A stretch of 64,000 bases of DNA from Deuterostichococcus epilithicus (taxonomy: Eukaryota; Chlorophyta; Trebouxiophyceae; Prasiolales; Stichococcaceae). Shown in pieces: positions 43,453 through 63,437 of this stretch (its first letter is position 1; each line of letters starts with the position of its first letter). Where the stretch lies: NCBI GenBank assembly GCA_033439295.1, contig JAVTLE010000016.1:2294001-2358000 (forward strand), read 5' to 3'. A model generated the notes under the pieces. That model was not told where the DNA came from. It worked only from the letters and a program-made list of their open reading frames with translations, and ran no database searches. Made by a program: the position numbers and the translations under genes.

Positions 43453-46325
43453 ATGCAGACCGCAATGACCAGCACCTTCGTGGGTGCGCCCCTCGCCGCG
43501 CGCCCCCAGAAGGCATCGGCTCCCCGCAGCCGCGCCCAGGTTGTGCGTGCCGGCAAGTACGATGAGGAGCTGCAGCAGACAGCGGTGAGTGCCCTCTCTC
43601 CACATACTGGATGAAGCCGGCGTCTTGGCGGGCGCTGTAGCCGCCGTTCGTGCTCTAGGAGTGACTGGGAACAACTGGACACTTATCCGGCGCAGTCGGC
43701 TGACGGACACATGCGTTGCTGATGCAGAAATCGCTGACGGCGCCCGGCAAGGGCCTGCTGGCTATCGACGAGTCGAACGCCACCGCAGGCGAGCCCTTGA
43801 CCTGACCTTTCTCGGATCATCATGGCACCTGCAGCACCATGCACGGACCTGCCTCTCACCTGCCGTCCCGCCCCCTTCTGCAGCGGACAGCGATACTGCG
43901 TCAAGGCCAGCCTGCATGGCGGCCGCCCAGCCAGGGGACAGAGCATCTTTCACCAACCACCATTGCCTTTTCACCAGTGACCGGTACCCTTCTGCTGAGC
44001 TTCAGGCAAGCGCCTGGACTCCATCGGTGTCGAGAACACCCAGGAGAACCGCCGCGCGTACCGCACGCTGCTGCTGGGCGCCCCTGGTGCGCAGAGTGTT
44101 CAGCTTAGGGATGGCACCTGATCTGTGGCGAGTGGGACCACGCAAGCCCGGCACCGGCCCGGGCGCCTGTGCTGGGTGCTCATGCGCATGCTGGACATCA
44201 GAATGGGTGGCGAGCTGCCGCAGTCATGCACAGTCGATGTTAGCGCGCAACCCTCGCGCTTTCGCTTGGTGCTGGCGGAGGAACTTCTTCTTTGTGGCTG
44301 CATGCCGCTGCCAGTCTGCAATTGCAGCTATTTGTTTCCGATGGGCCTTTCTGTGTGGAGTGGGCTCGTTCGTAGCCTGCCATGCAGTGGGCAGGCATGC
44401 ACCTACTGCTCTCGGCGCCGTGTCGTTACGCGCCCTCCGCCCCTTCCCCCTGCAGGCCTGGGTGAGTACATCTCGGGCTCCATCCTGTTCGAGGAGACTC
44501 TTTACGACAACGCTGCCTCGGGCGAGTCCTTCGTCGAGCTGATGAAGAAGCAGGGCATCATTCCGGGCATCAAGACCGACAAGGGCCTGGTGCCGCTGGT
44601 CAACTCCAACAACGAGTCCTGGACCCAGGGTCTGACCGGCCTGGCCGACCGCTCGGCTGAGTACTACAAGCAGGTACACTTCTGGGCCTACATGCCACTG
44701 CCAACAATTGAGCCTCTGCTGCAGCAGCCCTGCTGTTTGCGATTTGATCTGCATTTTCTACTTTGGCGGCCGGGAATCGCACTTCATGCACCCCATGGGT
44801 TGCCAATCTGGTGCTGACCACAATGCAACGCGATGCACCCCGCAGGGCGCCCGCTTCTGCAAGTGGCGCGCGGTCGTGTCCATCCCGGCAGGCCCCTCCC
44901 CGCACGCTGTGACCGAGGCCGCCTACGGCCTGGCCCGCTACGCCGCCATCAGCCAGTCTGCCGGCCTGGTGCCCATCGTTGAGCCGGAGGTGCTGCTGGA
45001 CGGCGACCACGACATTGACCGCACCTTCGAGGTACAGTCAGGGTTCAGGGTTAAAGTGGTATCAACCTTTGATGAGTTTGACAAGGATGTGGTCTGGCTT
45101 GCCTCCTTGCAGCCCCTGACGTCACACGGTTCGGGGGCTGTGCATGCTTGGCGCGCCGGCTGTTGCCGCGCCACCAGGTCTGCTGATGTGACCATGCTCA
45201 CAACGGTCTGGCCGCAGCTTTGCATGCTGCCGTGTGCCACTGCCAGCGGCCAGGGCCACGCTTGCTCGATGCGCCTTCGCCTGACTTCGACACCTGTGTC
45301 TGCCCGACACCAGGTGGCGCAGGCAGTGTGGGCCGAGACCTTCAAGTACCTGGCCGACCAGAAGGTGCTGTTCGAGGGCATCCTGCTGAAGCCCAGCATG
45401 GTCACCCCGGGCGCTGAGTCCTCCAAGCGCGCCTCCCCCGACGAGGTCGCCGACTACACTCTGAAGCTCATGCGGCGGCGCGTGCCCCCGGCCGTCCCCG
45501 GTGCGATGCTTTCTGCCGCCTCTCATGTGTGGACAGCGCCGCACGGACCTATCAGTGACGTGCTGGAGCAGTGCCACGGGCAAAATCTGCAGTTTCACGC
45601 TGCGGCAGCATTCTATGATCTGATCTGAAGCCCTGGCGTCCGCTCACCGGCACACCTCAAAGGCTTTTTTCTTGCTGGCTGACATGGCCCCCCCTCCTAA
45701 CTGCGCGCAGGCATCATGTTCCTGTCGGGCGGCCAGTCGGAGCTGGAGGCGACGCTCAACCTGAACGCCATGAACCAGACGCCCAACCCGTGGCACGTGT
45801 CGTTCTCGTACGCCCGGGCGCTGCAGAACACATGCCTGAAGACGTGGCAGGGTGAGACCACTGCTGCACCTGTTGCTCCTTTCCGAGAAACTGTCCTCGC
45901 AGCGGTGCCCTGCAATTGCTTCCCTTGCATCCACTCCTTGACAGCAGCAGCTGCGCTGCTTGCCCGCTGATGCGACAGGATGCACACCAGAAGCCATGGA
46001 GTCCCACCGATTGCTCTGCAGGCGAGGAGGGCAACATCAAGGCCGCGCAGGAGGCGCTGCTGAAGCGTGCCCGCGCCAACTCGGCGGCTCAGCTCGGCAA
46101 GTACGACCCGTCTGTCGAGGTGAGCTTGAGGAGACGCGGCTGCACAAAAGCATGTGATCGCTATTCTTGCCTTCCGACTGAAACGGCCCAGTGCTCTGCC
46201 TCCGCTGAGGAGGATGGAAGTGCGCCGCAGTGCACCGCTGCGCGCCACCGATGCGAACTATTGTGTTTCAACTCCAGGACGAGAACGCAGACCAGCGCAC
46301 GTTCGAGAAGGGCTACGTCTACTGA
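43453..46325 (+). CDS. FBA: Plastid class I fructose-bisphosphate aldolase
   Basis: Cleaves or forms fructose-1,6-bisphosphate in the Calvin cycle and glycolysis. Nine exons join in frame: 43453-43584, 43728-43788, 44006-44086, 44456-44673, 44846-45031, 45314-45500, 45711-45851, 46022-46119 and 46278-46325. The N-terminus ([20 protein letters not shown]) is a transit peptide. Class I motifs are [37 protein letters not shown], the Schiff-base region [15 protein letters not shown], and [19 protein letters not shown]. The end is FEKGYVY, with the usual C-terminal Tyr. The intron after exon 2 has a GC donor (GCAG|GCGAGC). Confidence 0.96.
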
Positions 46326-47121
46326 GCCACAGGATTGGCTTTCTGGCTTGGCTCAGCCGCAAGCCGGGCGGTTTTGACACTGTCCGGAGGCAGCGTGTAC
46401 CAAGTCCAGAGGGCGGCTTGCATAATCGCAGCCTGGGGCCACCACAAGCTGCGAAGCCTAGGACCTGCCGCACCATGTGAGGCGTCGGTCTAGGAGCCTT
46501 GTTTCTGGGGCAACTCTGTGATTGCGTGGCTAGGACGACCTGCTCTTCAGCCAGGGTTTCGAGGATTAGTTTGACCAGCAAGCGCACACTTGTACCCTGT
46601 TGATGTGCACACCTTGAGGACACTGCATTGCTACCTGACACACCTCTGCTTTGACCTGAAACTACCTGGGACAAAACGCCGCAGCACACACCCAGATCCC
46701 TATTCTGCCAACTACCATGATCCTGCCCTGCGCTTGCACGCCCTGCTCGTGGTGATGCGGTGCCAATGCATATCCCTTGAACGGTGCCATAAGGGCCCTG
46801 GTCGTGATGGCGTTGCCAGTGTCATTGCTCTCAGATAACATCGTGGCTGTCAGAGGTTCTGATGAGCACACTCACGAGCTCGGTTGACAGTTAAGAGCTG
46901 TTGCACCTTTACATTCCATCTAGGGTATACATATTATCAGCCGCCAACGCACGGTGAGTCATTGCTGCAACAGAGCACAACATCCAGCGCAGCGTTCATT
47001 TCTGTCTCTGGTTTATTCCACTTGTCAGCATTCAAACATTCTGGTGTAGACCTGAGATACAGAGAAAGCCGGGGGAGAGCGTCTGCAGCGTAATTTAGAC
47101 GCTCAGCCTCCGCCAACTGCG
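46326..47121. other. Intergenic, nothing recognised
   Basis: The aldolase 3' region and upstream region of the protease. Short frames only; no repeats or RNA genes recognised. Confidence 0.4.
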
Positions 47122-50100
47122 ATGGCAGCTCGGCTGCCTTTGACAGCGGTGCTGCTCCTTGCAGCAGTGCCGCTGTTCAGTCTGTTGGCATCAGCAGAAT
47201 CTCAGCAGATTGCTGCAGCAGCGGACGCCATCGAGCTTAGCATCGAGCGGGCGCAGGTGCACCCCCAATCATGACGAGCAAGTCTGTCAAGCTTTGTTGT
47301 GCAGTCCGACACGACGCGTACCATTCATCACCAAAATGATTCCCGATATATCGCTGGCATGTTCAACAGATCAATGGGTGGCATGGCAGCGCAACTGTCA
47401 CCTTGGTTGCACGTGACTCATTCTTCTGACGCTCCTTCTGTCCGACAAGTTTGCGAGTGGTGTACTCCTGGGGCAGCAGAATGCCATGTACCTCTTCATC
47501 CATGCGGCAGGTCGGTCACTGCGGCAAAGTTCACGGACTGACTGTCTTGCTGCAGGCTGACTTGCGAGGCACATTCAGCAGGTGGGCGGCACAGCACGGT
47601 CGCACCTACCTGGAAGATCCGCAGGTGAGCATACCATGTGCAAATCACATGTTACTGCCAGTCAATCGCCCCTAGCGAGGCGGCAGCAGGCTGCACGTCA
47701 TGCTAGTTCCTTCAGCTTCCGCCTGCATGCCTTGCAGGAGACAGAGCAGCGCTTTAGGAACTGGTTGGTCACCCTGGAGCACGTCTTGGAGCACAACCGC
47801 AAGCAGAGCACCATGCGGGTGGGGCTCTCTGCTGGCCATTTGCATCGGCTTGTTTATATCAGCTGCTGTCTGATGCACCATCCGGGCATTGGTCCTGCCG
47901 CTGCTGTGGACACACTCACTCAGCCGAAGTGACAGCACCTGAACACGTCTGCCGCAGCTACACCTCGGCGCATCCGCGGATCTGACAGACGAGGAGTTCC
48001 GGGCGGGGTACCTGGGGCAGAAGTCCAGCGGCAACCCCATGCTCAGGTGCGCTTGTCGACTGCCAGTTGCTATGCAACATGCTTGGTGTTCCAAAGACGG
48101 GAGGCTGTCACACACCAGCAGCGTGCAGGTCGGAGGAGGTCAGTCGGCCTGTGCAGAAGTCACCTCATGCGAGGCCAGCGCCATGCAGGATACCATGGGA
48201 ACACATCCTCATGCTCAGACCTCTTGCTGCAGGGCGGCGAAGCAGCTGGCCCCCGAGCAGTTCCGCTACCGCCACGACACAGAGCTGCCTGAGGAGGTGG
48301 ACTGGCGCAAGGCGGGCATCGTGGGGCCCATCAAGAACCAGCACATGGGCGGCGCGCCGGTGCGCATTGCCGCAACACTCACGTGTTCAAGCGCCCCTTG
48401 CGGCAAGCAGCGGACTTGTGCGTCTGCGCTGCTCGTGGCGTGGTGCTCCTTGCAGCAGGATGCAGTGGCGCCGGCGCCCCATGCACACCACGCCGAGCAG
48501 GATGAACCACCTGCAGCACCTGAGAAAGTTGCGTGATCAGGTTTGGTGAGTTGACGCTCACACCTTACATGCACTGCAGTGCGGCTGCTGCTGGACGTTT
48601 GCCACGACTGGCATTGCCGAGTGCATCAACGCGATGTACACTGGCGAGGTGGTATCCCTGTCGGAGCAGCAGCTCATCTCCTGCGACCACGCCAAGCCGT
48701 ACGAAGATGCGGTGAGTCTGGGGGTTTCGGGATTAGGGTTCGCCCTCCTTTCCAGCTTCAGTTCCGTACTGGTTCGCCGTTCTAGGCGTCCTGCACATGC
48801 GGTGACAGGTGTCGTCGCTGACAGGGCTGCAAGGACGAGTGGCCAGTCATTTCAAACCAATGTCTATGTGCGCCGACCCCGTGCCCAGATGTTGACAGGC
48901 TGCGCACTTCCTGCACTACAGCTGAGTCCAGCTGATGCTGCACGAGGAGGGGTTCCGACCTCTGCGACGAACGCGCACCGATGGCAAGTTGCGAGGGGCT
49001 GCCGCTTTCCAGCTTCTCCCAGCAGGGCGACACCACGTCTTTCCTTGGGGCCCCCTCGGGGCGCCGCCTGAGGCAGAACCTCGAACGTGCCGCAGGGTTG
49101 CGAGGGAGGAGACTTCGGCGGCGGCTTGCACTACATCATAGCGCATGGGGGGATCAACACCGAAGCTGACTATCCCTACGTCGCTCACGATGCGCCCTGC
49201 AATAAAACGAAGGAGGCTCGGTGCGCCCTGCTCTCCTCTCATGTTGCCCCTCTCTGCTTGACTGTGCCCGAGAGAAACCAGGACTCAGGACGCAGCGCCA
49301 CAATACATACACGAACAGTCAGATCACTCGATGAATCTGCGAGAAGGAGGCATTCGGTGTTGGCAGCATCGGCGAGGTCTGCTCTGCTGGGCTGATCCGC
49401 CGAAGCATGTCTCTGCTGTGCAGCAAGGTGGTGACGCTGGACGCCTGGGAGGTTGTCCCGCCCGGCAACGAGTCCGCCCTCATGCAGGCGCGCCCGCAGC
49501 AGCAGACTGCGCCGCACGCCGCATAACCATGCGCGGCAGCGCGTCGTGCCGCCCTGTGTGTGCCGCCCCAAACGCCAAGGTCCAGGGCAGGCGTGGTGTG
49601 GCTGCTCCGTGCATTACATGAGTCTGGGCCCGGTGCGCGCAGGCTGTGGCGAGGCACCCTGTGGCCATCGGCGTGTGCGTCGGACCCTACATCAAGAACT
49701 GGCGCGCGTGCGTCTCTGTGTTGCCCTAAACCCTACACTCCTGCATGCTTTGGCCAAGCGACTCGTGAATCTCTGACCTTGCGTGCGAGCCAGCTGTGTG
49801 CCGCACCTGGGCTCAGATCAGACAGCCCCGGTAGCCTGCTGAAGTCAGCCAGCGGGCGACTGGACCCCTTGCGGTGCACCATTACCGGGTCATTCTCGTC
49901 AGCACCCGTGTGTGACGCTGAGCCCCGCTGCCGCAGGTACAAGGGCGGCATCTTCGACGGCGGCTCCTGCGAGACGCCTATCGACCACGCAATGGTGAGT
50001 GGCCCCTTCGTGCCCACCTCGAGGGTTGACGAAATGTGGGGTTGCAGCTGCAGGTACCGCCGCATGGCAGGAGAGCCTCGCCTGTGGGCGCGCCAATGTG

Positions 50101-50854
50101 CGCAGTGCGCAGCGGAGCGGAGCGTCTGGCTGTCGGAAGCGCCTGTGTCGTGGCCGTGCCTGCGCTACCGAACCAGCAGATCAACAGCGCCGGGTTTGGG
50201 CTTGGGCGTGCTGCAACTCCCCCGCGCCTGAGGCGCTGAGCCGTCGCGCCTGTCTGCGCAGGTAGTGGTGGGATACGGCAGCGAGGACGGCCGCGACTAC
50301 TGGCTCGTCAAGAACTCCTGGAACACCGAATTTGGCGAGGAGGTGGGCACTGGCATTGATTGCGGTGTCTGTACACAGCGGTATCCCCGTGAGGGCTTAG
50401 GAATTCCTCGCGCTGCTCAGCTTCCCTGCTGCGCGACTGCCGGCGCGCGGGATACAGGGCTGATGCAGCCTTGCTTGGCGGAGGCTCTGAGGAATAAAGC
50501 GCCAGGGGCTAGGGCCCGAAGCCTGGCGCGCCGCCGGCCGCAGCCTGGGCGCCGCAGCCCCTGAGCGCCCAGCTGGCTTGCGGCGCGGCCATGCTCATTG
50601 CGTCCCTTTCTGACCTGCTACACTCCTCGAATCCCACGACTCGCACTAGCATTGCGAATCCCCGTACGCAGGGCTACATGAAGTTCCCGCGCGACACCTC
50701 CAAGTTGGGCTTCGGCTACGCCTCCATTGCGCACGAGCCGGCGTTCCCCATCAAGACCAGCCCCAACCCGCCGACGCCGGCGATGCAGCAGCGGCTGCAG
50801 AGGGCGCTCGGCCGGGGCGCGGGCGCCGCCACGGCCGCAACCGCCAAGGCGTGA
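47122..50854 (+). CDS. Papain-family (C1A) cysteine protease
   Basis: Secreted or vacuolar protease with a signal peptide (MAARLPLTAVLLLAAVPLFS), an I29-type inhibitory propeptide (FSRWAAQHGRTY, ETEQRFRNWLVTLEHVLEHN, LTDEEFRAGYLG) and a peptidase C1 domain. Catalytic residues are visible: the oxyanion Gln in KNQHM (about 48335), the Cys in CGCCWTFATTG (48581-), the His in TPIDHAM (about 49985) and the Asn in VKNSWNTEFGEE (about 50320). The conserved GCEGGDFGGGLHYI is at about 49097. Twelve exons, the last ending in an Ala-rich tail. The intron after 49487 has a GC donor (CATGCAG|GCGCGC). At the exon 5-6 joint the nearest GT donor adds four residues (GGAP) before CGCC; without them the donor would be non-canonical. 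Confidence 0.9.
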
Positions 50855-51787
50855 GCTTTGGCTTGCCACAATGTAGCGATCCTGGCGCGCACTGCAACTC
50901 CTCGGAGCAGTTGGGATCGTGTCTCTGTATCAAACTGCAGTTGAACTTTCCTGGGGCGGACAGCATTCTTTTCGAACGACATGGACGGCACTGGCTCAAG
51001 CGGAGCGCACTTAAAGATGGATGGGGGGCAGCGGCTGTTGGATGGGACAGACAGCAGAGCAGAACGCAGCAATTTGGGGCGGTCAGTAATGGGAGACTCA
51101 GCCAGCAGAAGGGCGCTCTGCCCACTGCTCGAACCATACTTTTTGAGAGCTACTGAGCTGACACATTGGCATTTTGAACCACTGCGCCCATTGCGGTGGC
51201 CACAACATCGCCGGTCGGCGCCGACGTGAACTCTGTGTGAGCTTGGTGTGCAGATCTGATGTTGAAAATTGCGGCGCGGTCTCTTATTATCACACATAAG
51301 ATTTTCAACAGGCAGCATACGAATGGGCTGCAGTCTGCTCTTGAATCCTTGAGAGGTCCGCATGCACTCCTTCCGGAGCCTGATACCTAAACAGTTATCA
51401 GATCCGCATGTCAGGCTTGCACAGGATCCGGCTTGATGGGTTGTGAGGCTCGCCAGGCTGCAGTCAGGTTGCCCCGCACGCAACACAAGCTGGAGGCTAC
51501 ATTCCACCAGCAGCAGTGGGTGCGCCGCTTCGTTCCCACCAAGGTTCTACTACGTCCTCCCAGAAACAAGGAAAGCAGGCATGCACAAGACAACGGGCGT
51601 CTTCATATTATTTCGGTGCGCTTCAAAGAGGACAGCAGGGGGCCAACAGGTGCGACAAATGCTGGCAGGCGCACACGCCACGTGCGCGGCGCATCCCCAG
51701 GTCTCCATGGAAAAAGTACTATCAGTTTCAATTAGCTAACAAATTCAGTCCTTCAATGGCCATGAAGCTCCCTTCATTCTGCTGGAT
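50855..51787. other. Convergent intergenic region
   Basis: Between the stop of the protease (plus) and the stop of the 5'-nucleotidase (minus). No gene, repeat or RNA recognised; several open frames on both strands lack features. Confidence 0.4.
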
Positions 51788-58338
<6,551 letters not shown>

Positions 58339-59433
58339 GCCGCCTGCCCTGCGCCAGGAACATGGAGGAGGAGGGTTTCGCCGGACGCCATCATCACTGC
58401 ATGGCTGGCGATGCATTATCAGAGCCGGCTATACGGCTTCGCGTCTAGACCAGCATACTGGTAGGCCCGCTTGAGCGCTGCTGATGGGCTGACACGGCAA
58501 AAGTCCGTCGTCAGCCAATTCGGCTGTCGCCACATCGCGCGGTAGTCACGATTTCAGTGGCACCACAATTCAGAGCCCCATATATCTTGAAGACGGCCTT
58601 GAGCCGTACAGACACGAGCTGCACCTCTTGTCGAGAATATGCCGGGCCAGCTGTGATCGGGCAGGAGCAAGAACTGCACAGCAGGCAGCGCTTCAGGCCG
58701 TCGCTTGTAAGCTGTGATATGATAGCGCGCTAATGGGCGCCACATGTGCCGCGCGTACGTATGCTCAGCCACCAAACTGTAGCATCAAGCGCATATATGC
58801 TGGCGCGAGCATATACACGTGCTCGGACGCATGCAAATTACAGCACGACCTCCAGATGCACCCTTCCAATCATTAAGATGCGTCCCGACAAAGCCTGCCA
58901 TCGCGCGTGCGTTTTGGTTTCAGCGAAGCACAGTGCAGACTGCATCCAGAGACTCGCGGCAGCGGCTGCCCGCCCGAGTCACAATCAGCAGCATCCCCAG
59001 TCACAGATGGAACGGTAGGTCACCTTCGAAGTGTAGGTCTCGAAGCGTATGCGCCGTGCACCTATTGGATGATGTTTTGGTCGGTACACGGGCGTTGATA
59101 CAGATCAAGTTGGCGGCTGTTCACCCTCAGTAGGCTCTGGGCATGAGTTGCCAGGGAGACGACCCACGTCGTGGGCGCGCAACAACAGGAGTGAAGTTGA
59201 AAGGGGGTTTCAGACCGTTTTTGAGGCTGACCTGTGCTTAGTCATCAGCAGCTCACGTGCGCTTTGTCTTGGTTTGTGCGGGCCCCGCACTTGGATATTC
59301 TTTGAGACACACAGCACAAATCACGCTGTTACAGACCTCAGTTCCAACACCAATAGCAAGCGGGTTAGCGTCCGGTGAAACTTGCAACATTGTCTAACTT
59401 AAGTAACAACTCAGTCTAGCCCCATCGAATGCA
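58339..59433. promoter_or_regulatory. Divergent intergenic region, about 1.1 kb
   Basis: Between the nucleotidase start (minus) and the putative methyltransferase start (plus). AT-richer patches (58730-58860, 59280-59410) fit promoter DNA. No element identified. Confidence 0.4.
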
Positions 59434-62400
59434 ATGCTGCCACGGCCCAGCCTACAGGCATCAGCTGCAAACATGCACTCTCCGGATCAGCTGCGTGCAT
59501 CGATCCAGAGCGGCAACATGGCTGAAAGGTCTGCACTCGGCAAGCGTGGGACCCCTGCGGCCAAAGCGGTGGCAGCGGCGCCGCACTGCTGCAGCTTGCG
59601 AGCTAGATCCACAGTGCATGCCGGAAGCAAGGCCTGGAGCAGACACCGGCTCGGCACACACTGGCAATGAGCCGACAATGTGCGCCGCTGTGGCTGCGCA
59701 CGCGCGGCACTCGGCGTGGCAGACTGCTTTGGAATCCGCCTGCAGGATGTGCCAACGCGCACGGCATGACATTGATCGCGTCCATAATCTGCACGTTGGA
59801 CTGCAACGCCCGTCCGAAGCATTCTGCCGTCGGAGCATATACTTTCTCCTTGCCGACTCGCAGGTGGCGGCGCGTGACCAACCTGGCGAAGTATGGCAAC
59901 GAGAACGGCTTCTTCATGGGGCCGTGCCACTGGCAGGTGCGGTGCCGAGCCACCTGCTCAGCCTGCAGCCGACAGCCTCGAATGGATGTCATGGTTTGCG
60001 GGGCGGGCAGCATGCCGCTAAAGGAAACCTGAATCGCTGGTGCGGAGTTGACACAGCATGTGGGTTTTGGTGCAGCTGCTCGTGGACAATACGCCGGGCG
60101 TGCTGCTGCATGAGGAGGGGTCCATATACAACGCACGCATCAGCGTCCGGAAGCACGGCGAGTTCAGGGTGAGGACTGGTTTGCCATTGCCGTGGCGCTT
60201 TTGAACGTGTGCTCTGCTGGTGTGCAGTCGCCCGATTGACCGTGGCATCCTTTCCACAAGCACCACACAAGAAGGTTTCCAAGCATCAGGCTCGAAGGCG
60301 TCACGGCGGTCAGAGGAAAGCGTGCTTGCCGCGGCGCGATATCGAAAGCTGTGCTACTGCCAGTGGGTCCGTGGCCTCACTCTGAGGGCGCCCCTGGCGA
60401 CCACGGCAAGTGCACCGGCGAGCACCGACGTCAACGACAGCATGGGAGGCTTGCAAGCGCTGTGGCTGTGCCGGGCGATGCCATGTCATTCGGTGCAGGC
60501 ACTGCGGCTGGCGGACTGCCTGCACAGCGTCACGCTCACGGCGCCGGCGCTGAGCGGGCGCGACACCGCGATCGTGGACCAAGTGCCATTTGGTGCGCAG
60601 AAGTGGCAGACAGCTCCTGAAGACCACCTGGAAGTGCACCACAGGCTCATACCCTACTTTGCAGGTCGTGCCAGAACCCGCTGGGCTGATGTTCCTACTG
60701 ATCGGGCTGTCCGTCTCATGCTCTCCGATCATCCCGATCGGATCGGGGCTCCGATCATCATCCATCTTCGACCATCAACCAGCGACTTTTGTAGGCTCGT
60801 CATGACGGACGCTTGGGCTAACCAGTGGCGCTGATGGTGGCGTATCCGGCCAATGCCCGCAGGCTATGTGCGGGCGATGGCAGCGGCGGCAGCTGCATTC
60901 GGGCGGTTGACGGGCGCCTGGCCGGGCGAGCGCGGGGAAGGCAGCAAGGTGCGATGCAGCGGTGCCGATGAAGCAGCGACCTCGGACGCCCCTCGGTGAA
61001 TGGAACTCCGGCTTGGTGTCGGGCTGCCAGGCCGCAGGCTGTGTTGCCTGGCAACGTGATCAAGGGAAGAACCCCATCGGCTGCCCCCTCTCGCTAAGCC
61101 CACCCCGTGTTTCTGCGCAGGCCACCAACCTGGCGGTCTGCTTGGGCGTGGGCGGCGGCGCGCTGCCGGCGCTGCTGGCGCATCACTACTATAAAACCCT
61201 CATCCAGGAGCGCGCCTGCCGCAAGTCCCCCTCCTGTCACAAGCACACCGTTTTGGACAGGCGGCACACAATGGAGAGAGGATGCACCAGCGCCTCGCGG
61301 TTGCCGGCCAGTTGACATTGTGGTTGTCGGGTCTGTCATAGTTCGAACGACTATCCCGATCCCTGGCCGGCCTCCACGCAGGCAGTGGACATCGACAGAG
61401 TCATTCTGGACGTCGCAAAGCGCTTCATGACTCTGTCCGCCCCGGTGAGTTGCATTTTGAGTATTTAGCCTGTATCATACGACACAGCTGGCTGGCATCC
61501 CGGCGCAGCATCATTTCACCTGCTTTGCAGTGGGCCATGGAGCCGCCGTGAGGCTGTACGCTCCATGCTGGCTGTCGGCTCGCAGTATCTCGTGTGTCAG
61601 GACCTGCCACGTCGCCTGCATAGGTAGACATTGTTGTTGAAGCATTTGGACTTCCGTGCGTGACAGGAGCTACAGGGGAAGCAGAACCTATGGGTGCGGG
61701 AAGGGGACGCCGGCGCTGCCATCGCCGACCTGCTCGAACAGGCGAGTCTCTGCTCTGTAGGCCCCGCTCCTTTCATCCATCTTTCTGCTCTGCGTGTCAG
61801 TACCCTGCCGCGGTTGCTTGCTGCTGCTCGCGCCCTTCTGTCCATGCTGGCCGCATCGCCGCTGCTGGACGGTCCTGCAATCGAGGCAGTGCTGCGTGTG
61901 CAGTCGCAGACGCCCATGCGCTCCCTCTGAGCAAGCACTTTCCGTGACGTGCCCTGGCCTCTCGACCTGAATCTGGAGAGAAAGCTCCATCTTGAACCTC
62001 TGTCGCAGGGCATCCAGCCGGAGGTCATCATGCTCGACTGCTACGACGGCCAGGGCCGCATTCCCGCCAACCTGACAGGCGCGGCGGCCCCTGAGCCTTG
62101 ACCCACCTTCTAGAGCCTGTCACGCACACCCGCCTCGAATGGACTGCCGCCCTGCAGCTGGGCACACGTGGACTACCTTCTGTGCGTGGCGACGCTCGCG
62201 CCGACCCCATCGGGCCGCCGGCGCCCTGCCGCCGGCTGCTGCCCGGCAGGCACGCCATGCGTGCGACCCCTGAGGATCCCTGCAGATGCCCTCCCCCGCG
62301 ACTCCTGCAACGAGTCCTGCACCGTACTCGCAGGCCCGGTGTTTCTGGGCGCCTGCGTGCGGGCGTTGAGGCCAGGCGGCCTGCTGGTGGCCAACCTGTT

Positions 62401-63437
62401 CAACAACGATGTCGGGTCGCAAGCCCGTCTGCGCTTTGCCGCCTACGCGGAACAGGTGCATAAACAATTGTCAGGCTCTCGGGTTGGAGGCTGGACCATA
62501 TTCTGATGCCAGACTTGTTGGCTTCGCTCTCGCGTCTGGGTGCGTGCGGCGGCGGCCTGTGGGCTGCACTGGGCGTGTGTGGGGACGAAGGGTTGGCGTG
62601 TGCCCAGTACGCCGCCTGCTGCGGAGCGTGATCTGAGGGCTCAACCCGGGGGGCAGGCAGCCGCCGCCGGTCGGCTACCTGCTGCAGCGTTCGACAGGGT
62701 TGCTGTACCCGCCTGATAGCTTTCTGACTGGGTGCACGTACGGTTCCCCAGGGTCTTTGAGAGGCACCTAACCCGAACACATGTACCGCCTGTGCTACCA
62801 GGTGCAAGCCATCATTGGCGCCGGCAACGTGTACAGTGTTAAGGCGGTGCAACAGGAGGTTCGGTCGCAGCCTTCTCGCCCTCGCCAAATTCAGCGCCTT
62901 GATTTCAGAGGACTCTGGATCATCCGACCTGCATCTGTGACCTGCCCGTGTGGCCTGCACAGCTGAGTGGGCTGAGTTGAAACTGGCGTCCCACTCATAT
63001 GCAGCAGAGGAGTGAGCGCCAACATAAACAGGGCTCTGACCTTGCGACGCGATGTGCAGGTGAACGTCATCTTGATAGCGGTGAAGCCGGGGGGCCCTGA
63101 CCACGCCGCCGCGCCGCGGCAGTCGTTTGCCGGCAAGCAGATCGCCCAGGTGGGGCTGTCGCCTCGTTCCCTATACCCGGAACAGCAAGGCAGGGCTGTC
63201 ATCCATTGGCTGGGTACTGCGCGTGTGCAGGCGGCCACGCGCTAAAGGGCATGCATCATCGAGTCAGTGAGCGCACAGATGCACCCTTCTGCTGGACCAA
63301 TTGTCTATGTACCTGAGCAGGCGGCAGAGGCGGCGGGCGAGGAGGCTGGCTTTAAGTTCAGTGCCGCGGCGGAGCTGCAGGACTGTTTCCACGTGCACGC
63401 GGACAGCGTAGAAACCTTCCGGGAGACCAGGGCGTGA
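59434..63437 (+). CDS. Spermidine-synthase-like methyltransferase (METTL13-type?)
   Basis: A class I SAM-dependent fold of the polyamine-synthase-like type. Its start may be 59434 (MLPRPSLQASAANMHSP). Exons in order: VTNLAKYGNENGFF (to 59937); LLVDNTPGVLLHEEGSIYNA (60073-60168); a poorly resolved part; [18 protein letters not shown] (60872-60952); NLAVCLGVGGGALPALLAHH (from 61123, the SAM or dcSAM loop); VDIDRVILDVAKRFM (to 61444, acidic motif II); NLWVREGDAGAAIADLLEQ (to 61741); EVIMLDCYDGQGRIPANL (about 62012); VRALRPGGLLVANLFNND (to 62457); VQAIIGAGNVYSVK (from 62810); VILIAVKPGG (63060-63149); and the end at 63437. The loop-acid-DCYDG-LRPGG order resembles the C-terminal domain of METTL13 and plant relatives, but the substrate is unknown. 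The exon near 60370-60620 and the joint 61200/61380 are unresolved. The intron after 61741 has a GC donor. Confidence 0.65.

Noticed and set aside
45012-45085. Possible echo of the aldolase exon 5 end (ACCTTTGATGAGTTTGAC)
   Set aside because: Match too short and interrupted to separate from chance.
48821-48850. Possible echo of the protease GCEGGDFGGG exon start
   Set aside because: Only CAGGGnTGCnAGG is shared; too weak by eye.
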